Positions 21,366 to 36,300 are shown, numbered from the stretch's first letter. The stretch: 64,000 nt of DNA from Liolophura sinensis (GCF_032854445.1 NC_088295.1:5396501-5460500), one strand, 5' to 3'. Notes: generated by a model from the sequence alone, not told the origin. Translations and numbers: made by a program.

Positions 21366-21749
21366 CACTGGGATTAAACTGGTTACAGTACTTACATGTA
21401 GGTAAACAATATCGTAGCCAGTATGACAACTATAAATTCATGATAAAGATACATAGCAATAACTGTGCGCACGCAGTAAGTCTGATTAGGAATGCCAAAG
21501 ATTTTGCTACTGATGACATGGAGGAAAGACACAAAATATGGAGTCAGTGTAAAGCTCTTTCCGCTGAAGCAATTTCAAAATATATTTAATGTTGTACAAT
21601 GCGATACTCAACAGCTATTCTTCACAGCCGACCCACATGTGCATACACTTTTAAACTTTTTTAACACTACAAACTCAGATACAACCATTTTTGCTGCTTT
21701 CAGCCCACTGCTACTACCCTGTCTATTTTGTAAAATCTACTGATATTTA

Positions 21750-24190
21750 GAGGTACTTTTTATTGCTAACACTTTCCGCCCTGTCGACACTTTTTATTTA
21801 TTGCTAACATTTCCCCTCTATACTCTTCACCATCAGACTTTTCCCTTCTCTACTCTTCAATGCCAACATCTTCCCCTGTCAACACATTCACCCTTTTTGT
21901 CCATGGCTAACTTAAGACCTAATCTTCAAGGCTACCATTTCCCATTCTCTACTTTACAATGCTAACACTCCCACTGTTTAATCTTCATGGTCAACACTTT
22001 CTCCCATCTCTCCCCTGTCTAACTCTTTATTCACCCAACACTTCACCCTATCGAACACTTCCCCGTCTACTCTTCATGGTCAGCACTTTCTCCCATCTCT
22101 CCCCTGTCTATCTCTATGTTCCCAACACTTCACCCTATCCAACACTTCACCATCTACTCTTCATGGTCAGCACTTTCTCCCATCTCTCCCCTGTCTATCT
22201 CTCTATTCCCAACACTTCACCCTATCCAACACTTCACCGTGTACTCCTCATGGTCAACACTTTCTCACATCTATCCCCTGTCTATCTCTCTGTTCCCAAC
22301 ACTTCACCATATCCAACACTTCACCATCTACTCTTCATGGTCAACACTTTCTCCCATCTATCCCCTGTCTATCTCTCTATTCCCAACACTTCAACCTATC
22401 CAACACTTCACCGTGTACTCCTCATGGTCAACACTTTCTCCCATCTATCCCCTGTCTAGCTCTCTATTCCCAACACTTCACCCTATCCAACACTTCCCCG
22501 TCTACTCTTCATGGTCAGCACTTTCTCCCATCTCTCCCCTGTCTATCTCTATGTTCCCAACACTTCACCCTATCCAACACTTCCCCGTCTACTCTTCATG
22601 GTCAGCACTTTCTCCCACATATCCCCTGTCTAGCTCTCTATTCCCAACACTTCACCCTATCCAACACTTCACCATCTACTCTTCATGGTCAACACTTTCT
22701 CCCATCTATCCCCTGTCTAGCTCTCTATTCCCAACACTTCACCATATCCAAAACTTCACCATCTACTCTTCATGGTCAACACTTTCTCCCATCTCTCCCC
22801 TGTCTATCTCTCTATTCCCAACACTTCACCCTATCCAACACTTCACCATCTACTCTTCATGGTCAACACTTTCTCCCATCTCTCCCCTGTCTATCTCTCT
22901 ATTCCCAACACTTCACCCTATCCAACACTTCCCCGTCTACTCTTCATGGTCAGCACTTTCTCCCATCTATCCCCTGTCTAGCTCTTTATTCACCCAACAC
23001 TTCACCCTATCCAACACTTCCCCGTCTACTCTTCATGGTCAACACTTTCTCCCACCTATCCCCTGTCTAGCTCTCTATTCCCAACACTTCACCCTATCCA
23101 ACACTTCCCCGTCTATTCTTCATGGTCAGCACTTTCTCCCATCTCTCCCCTGTCTATCTCTATGTTCCCAACACTTCACCCTATCCAACACTTCACCATC
23201 TACTCTTCATGGTCAGCACTTTCTCCCATCTCTCCCCTGTCTATCTCTCTATTCCCAACACTTCACCCTATCCAACACTTCACCGTGTACTCCTCATGGT
23301 CAACACTTTCTCACATCTATCCCCTGTCTATCTCTCTGTTCCCAACACTTCACCATATCCAACACTTCACCATCTACTCTTCATGGTCAACACTTTCTCC
23401 CATCTATCCCCTGTCTATCTCTCTATTCCCAACACTTCAACCTATCCAACACTTCACCGTGTACTCCTCATGGTCAACACTTTCTCCCATCTCTCCCCTG
23501 TCTAGCTCTCTATTCCCAACACTTCACCCTATCCAACACTTCCCCGTCTACTCTTCATGGTCAGCACTTTCTCCCATCTCTCCCCTGTCTATCTCTATGT
23601 TCCCAACACTTCACCCTATCCAACACTTCACCATCTACTCTTCATGGTCAGCACTTTCTCCCATCTCTCCCCTGTCTATCTCTCTATTCCCAACACTTCA
23701 CCCTATCCAACACTTCACCGTGTACTCCTCATGGTCAACACTTTCTCCCATCTATCCCCTGTCTAGCTCTCTATTCCCAACACTTCACCCTATCCAACAC
23801 TTCCCCGTCTACTCTTCATGGTCAACACTTTCTCCCATCTCTCCCCTGTCTATCTCTCTATTCCCAACACTTCACCCTATCCAACACTTCACCGTCTACA
23901 CCTCATGGTCAACACTTTCTCCCACCTATCCCCTGTCTAGCTCTCAATTCCCAACACTTCATACTATCCAACACCACGATCTACTTTTCAATGCTAAGAC
24001 TTCACCATCTATTGGTCCATGCTAACACCTTCCCCTCTACTCTTCAAGGTCAACACTCCTCCCTGTCTACCCTTCAAAGCTAACAATTTCCCTTGTCTAC
24101 TGGGTCAATACTAACGCATTTCCCTGTGTACTCTTCATGGTCAACACTCCCCTTGACTATATTCTATACACTTTTGCCTGTCTACTCTTC
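21750..24190. repeat. 87-bp tandem array 3' of TECPR1
   Basis: About twenty-three well-matched 87-bp units between ~21960 and 23960, flanked by more diverged related pieces. The unit contains 'cccaacacttcaccctatcc', 'ctcttcatggtcaacacttt' and 'ctcccatctctcccctgtct'. The plus strand is strikingly pyrimidine-rich and poor in G. Because 87 is a multiple of three, a 655-codon frame stays open, but it is repeat sequence. The array starts just past the TECPR1 stop and may lie in its 3' UTR. Confidence 0.95.
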
Positions 24191-24245
24191 AATGCTTACA
24201 TTTCCCCATAACTCTGACACATTCACCCTGTTTTCTATCAGTCAG

Positions 24246-24302
24246 TCACTCGTGGTGCTGTGCCTGTCCCAGACCTCCCAGACACACTTGCCTCCACAGT
24301 CC
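24246..24302 (-). CDS. TECPR1: TECPR1 exon 22 (stop)
   Basis: Residues 1277-1294, GLWRQVCLGGLGQAQHHE then TGA. The start aligns with the G-x-W-x-x-[VI]-x-V pattern that ends vertebrate TECPR1, but the match is short. Acceptor 'gttaacag|ggactg'. Least certain exon. Confidence 0.7.
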   Translation of the reverse strand, partial: GLWRQVCLGGLGQAQHHE

Positions 24303-27300
24303 CTGTTAACGAGAACAGAAAACAAACTACAACTGAGCATTATACATGTACAATAACACAGGTTTGTAAAACAGGAAAATCTGCTACTATATTTATCATT
24401 AAGTCCAAAATGTTTCAAATTAAAAATTTCTGAGTAGGAAGTACAAAGATCAACACTTCCTGCTTACCCCAATGCCGTCCTCCCAGCCTGTCCCCAAAGG
24501 GCACTCAGTGGACACACCCAGGCGTCGACTCAGTACGCCCTCCTCACTAACCCTCTTAGCCACCATATTGTCCCGCACCACCCACACCTGGAAAAGGAAA
24601 AAGAGGTAACAACAACTTCATCTCATGTACAAGCAGGAATAAGACAGAGGTCAACCTTTGTGGCAGAGTAAACAGAGCGGAGAATTAAGGCACAACATTG
24701 CCTCTCTATGTAGTAGTACCTAAAAAAGCTGAACCATTGTGAGCTGGATTTGATCTCGCAACCTCATTGGTCAGGAGAAAACAATTTTACTCCACAAAAC
24801 CTAACTGATAACAGCCCTGGATATGTGTTAGGAAATGTTTTCTTCTGCCTATGACAGAATGAGGTCAATGTTTGTACACATTAGATCTCTCATTGTGACG
24901 TTTATGGTGAGTGTTTAGTACAGAACCTCACTGCTTGTCACTGTGTGTACTGAAGTGTACCTAATCCTTACCCTCACAGAGTGTTATAAACAAGGTCAGG
25001 TTGTAGTCAACTTTAAATAAGGTGCCTCACTCAGAGAAGTTTGTTTTGGTGATCATTACCCATGTGGCATACATGTGTTTACTGAGCTCGCTCTGCTGAT
25101 CAAATTCTGTGCCTGATACGTGGGAAAGTCCAGTGACTTGCCAGAGGTTTGGAATGTCGTGTTAATGAAATGCCTGGAGTGCAGCATTACCCACCAATCA
25201 ATCAATCAATCAATCAATCACAGGCTATTACAGGGGTACATGTAAGCTGACTGACTCACCTGTCCATCTTGTCCAGCAGACACATACCGAATCTGTCTAC
25301 TGACTAGTTCCCATTCTGTTCCTTCAGGAAATATCGCAGAAGTATTCTTCCTTCGCCACAGGTTATCTACAACAAGAAAATTACATGTAGAATGTCCGCT
25401 GTTAATTTTTACCATTATCAATCAAAGAACACAGCATATCATGACTCTTCTGACTCTCTTCACGCAGAGGCATGTCCTGCACTCTACTACCTCAGCTGAA
25501 AGAGCACACAGATGGCTGACTAACATAATCCAGTATGACTAATGGAAATCACCGAAATATCATAAGCCTGAAGATGTTGTTGTTGTAAGAGCACACAAAT
25601 CTTACTGATGGCTGACTAACATAATCCAGTATGACCAATGGAAATCACCGAAACATCATAAGCCATAGCCTGTTGTTCTTGTAAAGTTATTGTGAATGAA
25701 CGAAGCATGTTTGTGAACAAAGACCAAATTTTACCAAATTTGTTCACAGAGGTCGGGTTTTAAGTGTGGAGACTATTTATGGGCGATGACTTTGTTGAAG
25801 TACGGTAGTTCTTATTTCACTGGATACGTGAAGCTCAGCAGTGGACAGCGTCCCTCTATGTAAGTCTTGTGAATATTCATGATGACAATCCTTCACTTTG
25901 ACCAATGAAAATTTGTACTTGTTTGCCAAGGTGTTTTTCTTATACAGACTGTAACTGGCTAACAAGGATTACGTCACTTGTATCAGAAAACCCGGAGTCT
26001 TTAGACAAGAGGTTTGAGTCGACAGATTCAAATGGTCTGTCGTGGAGGAGCAGATTCTTCTAAACAGAAAAACTTTAAGCTTGTTTACACGATGAAACAA
26101 GTGAACAAATGTCTCACATTAGATTTACTTACTAACTGACTGACCGAATTCTACCCATCAATCTCTGTGCTTAATGACAGATAAATCCATTTTCACAAGA
26201 AACACGACTTACTATTGCTATCAACAGCCCATACTGAATTGTCTCCCACGGACACCTGTCGGAGAGGAGCACCATCTGGGGGAGATGGAACGACCTGTAA
26301 CCACACCTTGCCTGTATAAAGACAAATACAGTTTTCACTTTATACTTCGATCTGTCTTACCTGTACACATCCTATACCTATTTGTACACATAACCTGTCC
26401 CCAGTTGTTTGCACATCTGTGTATCCTTACATATACCTGTATATATTATGACAGTGACACATGAACCAATGATCTTTAGACCTTTAGCTTTTATCTTGTG
26501 GCAGAGGTAGAAGCTCCTGCTGGTCTATTGGCAGCTATGGTCCCAAATGTCATTTCTTCAATCCCTAACACAGTCACCCTGTCACACTCCTAAATTTAAT
26601 GTCCCTGTCCCCAGTCTTCCTGTTTCCCTGTCTCCATATGTCTGTCTCTGAGTGTAGGTCTCAACTTTCCCCACCCTGCCCTACTTCACGACACATATTC
26701 CTACATACATTTGTACAATGAACAAACTTCCCTGTAGTCAGATGTGAGCACACTCCACTCCTGAACCACACTTCCACACCTGTCTGTACCGTGCTTACGG
26801 ACAGATCTGAGCACACTCCACTCCTGAACCACACTTCCACACCTGTCTGTACTTGTGCTTACCTGTAGTCAGATGTGAGCACACTCCACTCCTGACCCAC
26901 ACTTCCACACCTGTCTGTACTTGTGTTACCTGTAGTCAGATGTGAGCAACCTCCACTCCTGAACCACACTTCCACACCTGTCTGTACCCATGCTTACCTG
27001 TGGACAGATCTTAGCACACTCCACTCCTGAACCACACTTCCACACCTGTCTGCACCTGTACTTACCTGTTGCCAGATCTGAGGACACTCCACTCCTGAAT
27101 CACACTCCAACCTCTCTCTGTACCTGTGCTTACCTGTAGGTAGATCTGTGGACACTCCACTCCTGAACCACACTGACCCATCTCGGGCTATTCCCCACAC
27201 CCATGAGTTCCCCCCGATACTGATGGCAAGGAATGGTTGGTCTGCAGGCACATGAAACCAGGCCTCTCCTTGTGGCTTGCTCGGAGTAACGCCCACTCGA

Positions 27301-30300
27301 CAGAGGGCGTCTCCGTTTGCGCCAACTGCCCAGATGGCTGTCGCCGCACCTTTTGACTGACTAGCTGGTTGGATAGAGACATCGATGACAGGTAGAGGAC
27401 CCACAGGTAACCAGGGCCCGCTGGTAACCAGCCTACATCTCCTACAGAGACAGACCAAGGGAGGGGATATTCAGTTTCAACTATAGCCTGTTGCCCTTTT
27501 TCATTACTTATAAGTAATTTACATCTAATAAATGGCACCATTTCGAAAAACAAAATAAAAAACAATGATAGCAATCCGCTGTCATGCCTGAGCGCTACTG
27601 TCTGGATGAAAAGATGTGTGGATGACAGTAGTGGTTGTTACACAAGTATGCTCGGCACCCCTATCGGCACCTCTACTGGCACCCCTACCGGCACCTCTAC
27701 CGGCACCTCTACCGGCACCCTACCACTCACCATCAACTCGCTAACCAATGCACAGGAAATAACCCTCATTTATTACAGCTATTACAAAGTGCCACATGCA
27801 CAGGGACCCACTTAGGCTCAACTGACTACAGTTTTTAAGAAAGTCCTGCAGATGGCAAAATTTCCTACCATAAAAAATAACAAAATTTGTATAAATCTTG
27901 CCTTTGTAGAGTTAAGAATTTACCTGATCCACCGCCTACGTCTGTACGAGTCTCTCCAGCCAGGCTGACCATGAAACTCCTGGGTCCTGGGATGTGAGGC
28001 AAGTCAAAACATGTCATACATGTATCAGCAAAACAACTTTAAACATGACACATCAGCAAATACAGCATGTACATTCATAAATAATGGAGTTATAAGATGT
28101 ACATGTACAGGCAATAGTGAAGCTACAGTGTGCAACATCAGGCAATAGAGGAGCTACAGTGTGTAACATCAGGTAATACTTGAGCCACAGTGTGTAACAT
28201 CAGGTAATACTTGAGCCACAGTGTGTAACATCAGGTAATACCTGAGCTATAGTGTGTAACATCAGGTAATACTTGAGCCACAGTGTGTAACATCAGGTAA
28301 TACTTGAGCCACAGTGTGTGACATCAGGTAATATTTGAGCCACAGTGTGTAACATCAGGTAATACTTGAGCCACAGTGTGTAACATCAGGTAATACTTGA
28401 GCCACAGTGTGTAACATCAGGTAATACTTGAGCCACAGTGTGTAACATCAGGTAATACTTGAGCTATAGTGTGTAACATCAGGTAATACTTGAGCCACAG
28501 TGTGTAACATCAGGTAATACTTGAGCCACAGTGTGTGACATCAGGTAATACTTGAGCCACAGTGTGTAACATCAGGCAATATTCGAGCCACAGTGTGTAA
28601 CATCAGGTAATACTGTAGCTATAGTGTGTAAAATCAGGGAATACTGGAGCTATAATGTGTAACATCAGGCAATCGTGGAGCTACAATGTGTAATATCAGG
28701 CAATACTGTAACTACAGTGTGTAACATCATGCAATATTGTAGCAACAGTGTGCAACATCAGGTAATACTGTAGCTATAGTGTGTAACATTAGGCAATACT
28801 GGAGCTATGGTGTGTAACATCAGGTAATCGTGGAGCTACAATGTATAACACAGGCAATACTGTAACTACAGTGTGTAACATCACGCAATACTGTAGCAAC
28901 AGTGTGCAACATCAGGTAATACTGTAGCTATAGTGTGTAACATTAGGCAATACTGGAGCTATAGTGTGTAACATCAGGTAATACTGGCACTATAGTGAAT
29001 AACATCAGGCAATAGTGGAGCTACAGTGTGTAACATCAGGCAATATGGGAGCTATAGTGTGTAACATCAGACAATAGTGGAGCTACAGTGTGTAACATCA
29101 GGTAATACTGGAGCTACAGTGTGTAACATCAGGGAATACTATAGATATAGTGCGTAACATCAGGTAATACTGTAGCTACAGTGTGTAACATCAGGTAATA
29201 CTGGATCTATTGTGTGTAACATCAGGTAATACTGGCGTTATAGTGTATAACATCAGGTAATACTGCAACTACAGTGTGTAACATCAAGCAATTCTGTGGC
29301 TACAGTGTGAACATCAGGTAATACTGGAGCTATAGTGTGTAACATCAGGCAATACTGTAGCTATAGTGTGTAAAATCATGGAATACTGGAGCTACAGTGT
29401 GAACATCAGTAATACTGTAGTTACAGTGTGTAACATTGAGGGATACTGGAGCTATAGTGTGTAACATCAGGTAATAGTGGAGCTACAGTGTGTAACATCA
29501 GGGAATACTGGAGCTACAGTTTGTAACATCAGGCAATAGTGGAGCTATAGTGTGTAACATCAGGGAATACTGCACCTACAGAAAATAGTGGAGCTACAGT
29601 GTGTAACATTAGGCAATACTGGAGCTACAGTGTGTAACATCAGATAATACTGGAGCTATAGTGAGTAACATCAGGTAATACTGTAGCTATAGTGTGTAAC
29701 ATCAGGTAATACTGGAGATATAGTGTGTAACATCAGGGAATACTGTAGCTACAGTGTATAACATCAGATAATACTGGAGCTATAGTGTGTAACATCAAAC
29801 AATGCTGGAGCTACAGTGTGTAACATCAGGTAATACTGGAGCCACAGTGTGACACATCAGGCGATACTGGAGCTAAATAACGTCACATCAGGCAATACTG
29901 TAGCTACAGTGTGTAATGTCAAGAACTAGAGTAGCTACGGTGTGTAACACAAGGCATTAGGGTGGCTACACTGTGTATTTATTTATTTATTTGATTGGTG
30001 TTTACGCCGTACTCAAGGATATTTCACTTGTACAACAGCGACCAGCAAAATGGTGGGAACCAGGGAACCAGGAAACCAGGCAGAGCCTGGTGAAAACCCA
30101 TGACCATGCGTAGGCTGCTGGAAGACCTTCCCACAGAGAGGAAGCCAGCCTGAGCTGGACTTGAACTCAACATCAAACACTAAAGTACCGTGTGTAACAT
30201 CAGGCGCTAGAGCAGCTACCGTGTGGAACATCAGTCAACAGTAATGTTGCATGTTATGGTGTATAACATAAAACAATAGTGGAGATACAATGTGTTTGTA

Positions 30301-33300
30301 TTAGGAACTAGTGGAGATCTAACATTTAACAGTACGGAATTTTGTTGATATCCAGTGTGAAACAAAAAAGCATACTTTGGAGTAACTGTCTATACCTGGG
30401 GAAGGAGGTGTATTGCCAGCCATCTACATCTACACCACCTGCTACGGAGAAGTCCACAGCCCAGTCACTTATCTACAAGGTGTAGAACAAACAGAAATAT
30501 CATCAATAATAGATCTCAGAGCATGCTGATTACAACAGCGTGAGCTATGGAGAACATCGCTTACCCACTGCCAGCTGCTTGATGGAGTTGGTATAGACTG
30601 CTGAGTCAGCGGTTTTCGGCCAGTCTCATCTGTCCATGCGTACTTGTTAGCCAAGAGATACCTGTCCAGAAATAGGAGTAAATGGTAACCAGGTATACAC
30701 AGCGTGCCAAAAATCAAGAAATACAGGTAATCAATGATAATGAGGTATACCCAGGGAGCCAAGCCGACAAGTACCTCTCCAGAATACAGGTAATCAGGGA
30801 TAACCAGGTATACCCAGCGAGCCAAGCCAACAGATAACTCTCCAGAAATACAGGTAATCATAGATAATCAGATATACCCAAAGTGTCAAGTAAACACATA
30901 CCTCTCCAGACATACAGGTAATCATAGATAATCAGATATACTCAGAGTGTCAAGTAAACACATTCTTCTCAAGATATACAGGTATCATAGACAATCAGAT
31001 ATAACCAGAGTGTCAAGAGATAACTTTCCAGAAATACAGGTACTGGTAATCACAGATAATCTGATATACCCAGAGTGTCAAGTAAACATATACCTCACCA
31101 ACAATAGAGGTAATCATAGATAATCAGATATACCCAGGGTGTCAAGTCAACAGATAACTCTCCAGAAATACTGGTAAGCACAGATAATCTCATATACCCA
31201 GACTGTCAAATAAACACCTCTCCAGAAATACAGGTAATGACAAATAATCAAGTATACCCAGTGTCAAGTCAATCAATCAGGTGGACATAAGGCTGTAGTG
31301 AGGTGTGTGTGTCGACAATGTGTAGTCAGTTGTGTGTGGACATGAGTATGTAGTGATGTGTGCGTGTGGACAATGTGTAGTCAGTTGTGTGTGTGAACAA
31401 TGTGTTGTCAGTTGTGTGTGTGGACAATGTGTAGTCAGGTGTGTGTGGACAATGTGTATGTGCGTATGTTGACAGGTGTCGTGTAAACTCACCTGGAGGA
31501 GAATCCTGTAAGAAGATGCCACTTTTGGTTCTCATAGATACACATCTGCCTTGTGTCCGTTTGTGGATACACAGCACTGTTCACCCCAGAAATACCTGCA
31601 GCCATCACAAAGAAAACAGTGAAAACAGCATGTATTAATAAGATATCTACAGCACAAGTAAATCCACTGTATGGGCCTATTTCCTCAAAAAACAGTTTGA
31701 AAACTAGCCGTGAGGTTACCTTTAAAAATGCCACCTCCATAGCCGCCTGTGTAGACATAGGCTGTGTGATCATGACTGATGGCCCAGGTGATACCCTCAG
31801 TGTTAGTTTTCACCATTAACATGTGACCCCCAACTTGCTGCCAGTACCTGTAGAGTAAATGGTAATGATGAATTATACAATGTATTAATGCTCATGTTGA
31901 TGCTGACCTACAACTAGTCCACTACCATTCCACAACCAGTTGACTACCATTCCACAACCAGTCGACTACCATTCCACAACCAGTCAACTACCATTCTACA
32001 ACCAGTCCACAACCAGTCCACTCACAGTCCACCACCATTTCACAACCAGTCCTCTACCATTCCACAACTAGTCGACTACCATTCCACAAGCAGTACCCTA
32101 CCATTCCACAACCAATCCCCCTCCATTCCACAACCAGTCCACTACCATTCCAAAAGCAGTCCCCTACCATTCCACAAGCAGTGCATTGCCATTCCGCAAC
32201 CAGTCCACTACCATTCCACAAGCAGTCCCTTACCATTTCGCAAGCAGTGCACTGCCATTCCACAACCAGTCCACTACCATTCCAAAAGCAGTCCCTTATC
32301 ATTCCACAAGCAGTCCCCTACCATTCCACAAGCAGTGCACTGCCATTCCACAATCAGAGCACTACTAGTCCACAGGTGCACACCTGGCAAGCCACCCACA
32401 CTCCCTTATTATTACTGTATGTATTATGATCAGAAACTGATGATGAGGTCATGTAGTATATGTACATCTATAATTGTCCTCTCCTTATAACAATTGTTTT
32501 CAGGCTGGCCAAACATCATAATCTCACAAATCTTTCAGCCATGTGTTTAGCCTGCATATCACAGCCTCGTCTACCTTTCAGGCAGGTGTTTTCGGTTGAG
32601 CATTACAACATGACATAGCATTCAGTCAGGTGTTTCACAGATGTACCATAACCTGACATACTGTAGTTTTCAGCCAAGTGTTTAGCATGTGTAACACAAC
32701 CAGACATACCTTTCACTCAGGTGTTGAGCATGTGTAACACAACCAGACATACATGTACCTTTTAGATATGTGTTTAGCATGTGTACCCCAACCAAACATA
32801 CCTTTGAGCCATGTGTTTAGGCTGTGAGGTGGGCAGGTGCATAAACACGTCTCCCCGGTCTGTTACTGCCCAGCAGATAGATGAGTCAGGTGCCTGAGCC
32901 ACACCCTGTAAACTGCTACAAGCCATGGACAGAGTGGCCACCTACAACACCATACATTAAATACAACACAATATCACATCACTGACATAAACATGCTGAT
33001 ACAAGACATTTTCTACATTACCTAAAATTACATTTATAGGTAGGTTATGGCCGGGTAGATAGCACATTTCAGCAAAGCAGCACATCTCGTATCATCTGTA
33101 TAATATCCCATCAGCCTAAGAGTTGACCTGATACATGTACATGTACAATGCACTCTTAAATACTAAGGCTATAATTCAGACCAGTTATATTTCATTACCC
33201 AATCATCTGTCTCCTTTTCAGATACTGCTGACAGAATGTATGGCTTTTCCTTTGATTTTACAGCATCAGACAGAAAAATTGCGAAAGCAGCTTTGTAGTT

Positions 33301-36300
33301 GCTTATTGTGATACGAGGCACACAAACAATATCTGCCAAGGACAGCTGCACATGCTGAAAAATACAAAAATAATTAATAACCAATAATAAGAAGGTAATT
33401 ATTTATATGAAATCACAGAATCACAATCACCATTGACTACTGATGGTAGTAGAATGTGTTTTCTAATCAAAGCTATAGCATTGATTACAATGAGCAAAAT
33501 CATATTAAAAGAATTTGTGATGAAAATAATTATGACTAAATTTTAAGCATGGTCTCAACACAAACTTTACCTTGTTAAAACTTTCTCATTTGTTTTCTTT
33601 GCTGTGTGAAGTGCAGAAAGAAACCAGATTTACAAGTGTATCCACTGATACCCTAGTCTAGTCCCAGCTCACACATACACAAAATTAACAGTACCATTTC
33701 TTTTCCTTGCTATGTGAAGTGTAGAAAGAGACCAGATTTTGAGGTGTGTCCATGGATACCCTAGTCTAGCCTCAGCTCACAAATACACAATACTAACAGT
33801 ACCATTTCCTTTCCTTGCTATGTGAAGTGTAGACACATGGAGGTGTGTCCATGGATACCCTAGTCTAGTTGCAGCTCACAAATACACAATACTAACAGTA
33901 CCATTTGTTTTCCTTGCCATGTGAAGTGTAGACACATGGAGGTGTGTCCATGGATACCCTAGTCTAGTTGCAGCTCACAAATACACAATACTAACAGTAC
34001 CATTTGTTTTCCTTGCCATGTGAAGTGTAGAAAGAGACCAGATTAAAAAGTGTGTCCATGGATACCCTAGTCTAGTCTCAGCTCACAAATACACAATATT
34101 AACAGTACCATTTGTTTTCCTTGCTGTGTGAAGTGTAGAAAGAGGAGACCACTTTGTGAATTGTGTCTGCGAAGGCCTTGTTCTAGTTCTAGCTCACAAC
34201 TGGCCCAGTCGTTTCCTCGTCTACATCTGAGCCTAATCTGAAGATGTCCACGCTTCACCCACACTGTCTGAAACGTACACATACCACTAATAAAACTTTC
34301 ATTACAGAAATATACTGGCAATTTTGGGAACAATTAGGGTATTAAAGACCCATTACATTATGATGATAGATATTTTCAAGGTTAGTGGCATAGATATGGT
34401 CACTTAATGTTGAGGAATGGTTACTTTATACATGCTTGCATGTTGGCTGATAATTGGCTGATCCTGATATGCACCACTTTAAGAGTAACAAAATTTACAT
34501 AAAATTCTGTCATAGCAATCAGTGTGCAAAACAACTAAATGTGAGCACTATCTGCAAACATACAGAACTTTTGCACAATAACCTTTGCTTTCCCAGACTG
34601 CCATATTACTGAAGGCACATGAGTGACATCTTCATAGCCACATTTATCCACTTTGTTTCTATCACACCTACCTTCTCCACAGCCTCCTCATAGCCCTGGA
34701 ATAACTCCAGCATCTCATTCCTCCAGCGCAACTCCTGAAGCAGCTTGTTTCGCAAGCTTTGGTCAATAGGCGGCGCCTCTGTGTCAGCGATGTCTGTAAT
34801 AGTATTTACAGGGTCTAAGCTAAGGTGTTTTGACATACATAATATCAACTTTTATTTGATGAAAATCCAAGTATAAAATTCAAAAGCATTTTGACCGCAT
34901 ATAACACGGCAATTTTTCAAAAATACTTAGATTTGGTAGCAAGGCTACAAGGAGCTTGCCTGTAGGATACACATAAATAGAAAAGTAAGATTTGGCAGCA
35001 AGGCTACAAGGAGACTGCCTGTAGGAGACACATGAATGCAGAACTTAGATTTGGTAGCAAGGAGACTGCCTGTAGGAGACACATGAATGCAGAACGTAGA
35101 TTTGGTAGCAAGGCTACAATTAGACTGCCTATAGGAGACACATGAATGCAGAACTTAGATTTGGTAGCAAGGCTACAAGGAGATTGTCTGTAGGAGACAC
35201 ATGAATAGAAAACTAAGATTTGGCAGCAAGGCTACAAGGAGCTTGCCTGTAGGAGACACATTAATGTAGAACTTAGATTTGGTAGCAAGATTACAAGGAG
35301 CTTGCCTGTAGGGGACACATGAATGGAAAACTTAGATTTGGTAGTAAGGCTACAAGGAGATTGACTGCAGGAGACACATAAATGTAGAACTTAGATTTGG
35401 TAGCAAGATTACAAGGAGATTGCCTGTAGGAGACACATGAATGCAGAACTTAGATTTGGTAGCAAGGCTACAAGGAGACTGCCTGTAGGAGACACATGAA
35501 TGCAGAACTTAGATTTGGTAGCAAGGCTACAAGGAGATTGCCTGTAGGAGACACATGAATAGAAAAGTAAGATTTGGCAGCAAGGCTACAAGGAGACTGC
35601 CGGTAGGAGACACATGAATGCAGAACGTAGATTTGGTAGCAAGGCTACAAGGAGACTGCCTATAGGAGACACATGAATGCAGAACTTCAGCTCCATACAT
35701 TAAGTACTGAAATTGTGGATTTGGTGTACAGACACAGAACATCAGCGATGGAACATCCCCCTTGGGTCACTGCGCTTTACATGTATGTAAATCTTCAGGG
35801 GAATATACATGTATGCTGTACTTTGTAAGTCAGGAATTTATGGTGTTTAATTTGTACGAACAGAATCAACGATGGAATGTCCCCACTGGGTTATTGTACT
35901 CTACATTTGTGCAAACCCTGAGCTCAATACCACCCCTAACATTTTAACATTGTTTTCCGTTTTATCGGACACTGATGCCAATCATGCTCATGGTATGACA
36001 CAATACACTAAAAAACTCCAGTTTGAAATCCAGAAGTATAAAGGATTATAGTGTCCAGATTTAGCTACAGGCCATAATTATAAAGATTATAAACTGTTTA
36101 CACATTATGTTACTAGATGGGCTTCTGAGAAATGCAATAAGGACTCTAAATCCACCGAAAATAAAAGATTCATTCCCCTAGCAATGTCTCCAGCCACCTG
36201 CCCGGTGCAGATCAGCAGGTGACGTCATAGACGGCCAACCCAAGTCTCCGCCTAGACCTGGATATTTGTATCAAAACAATGTCATTTTCAAGATGGCTTC

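Noticed and set aside
22116-24083. 655-codon open frame and overlapping 287- and 166-codon frames
   Set aside because: Pure 87-bp tandem repeat with parallel open frames; no domain.
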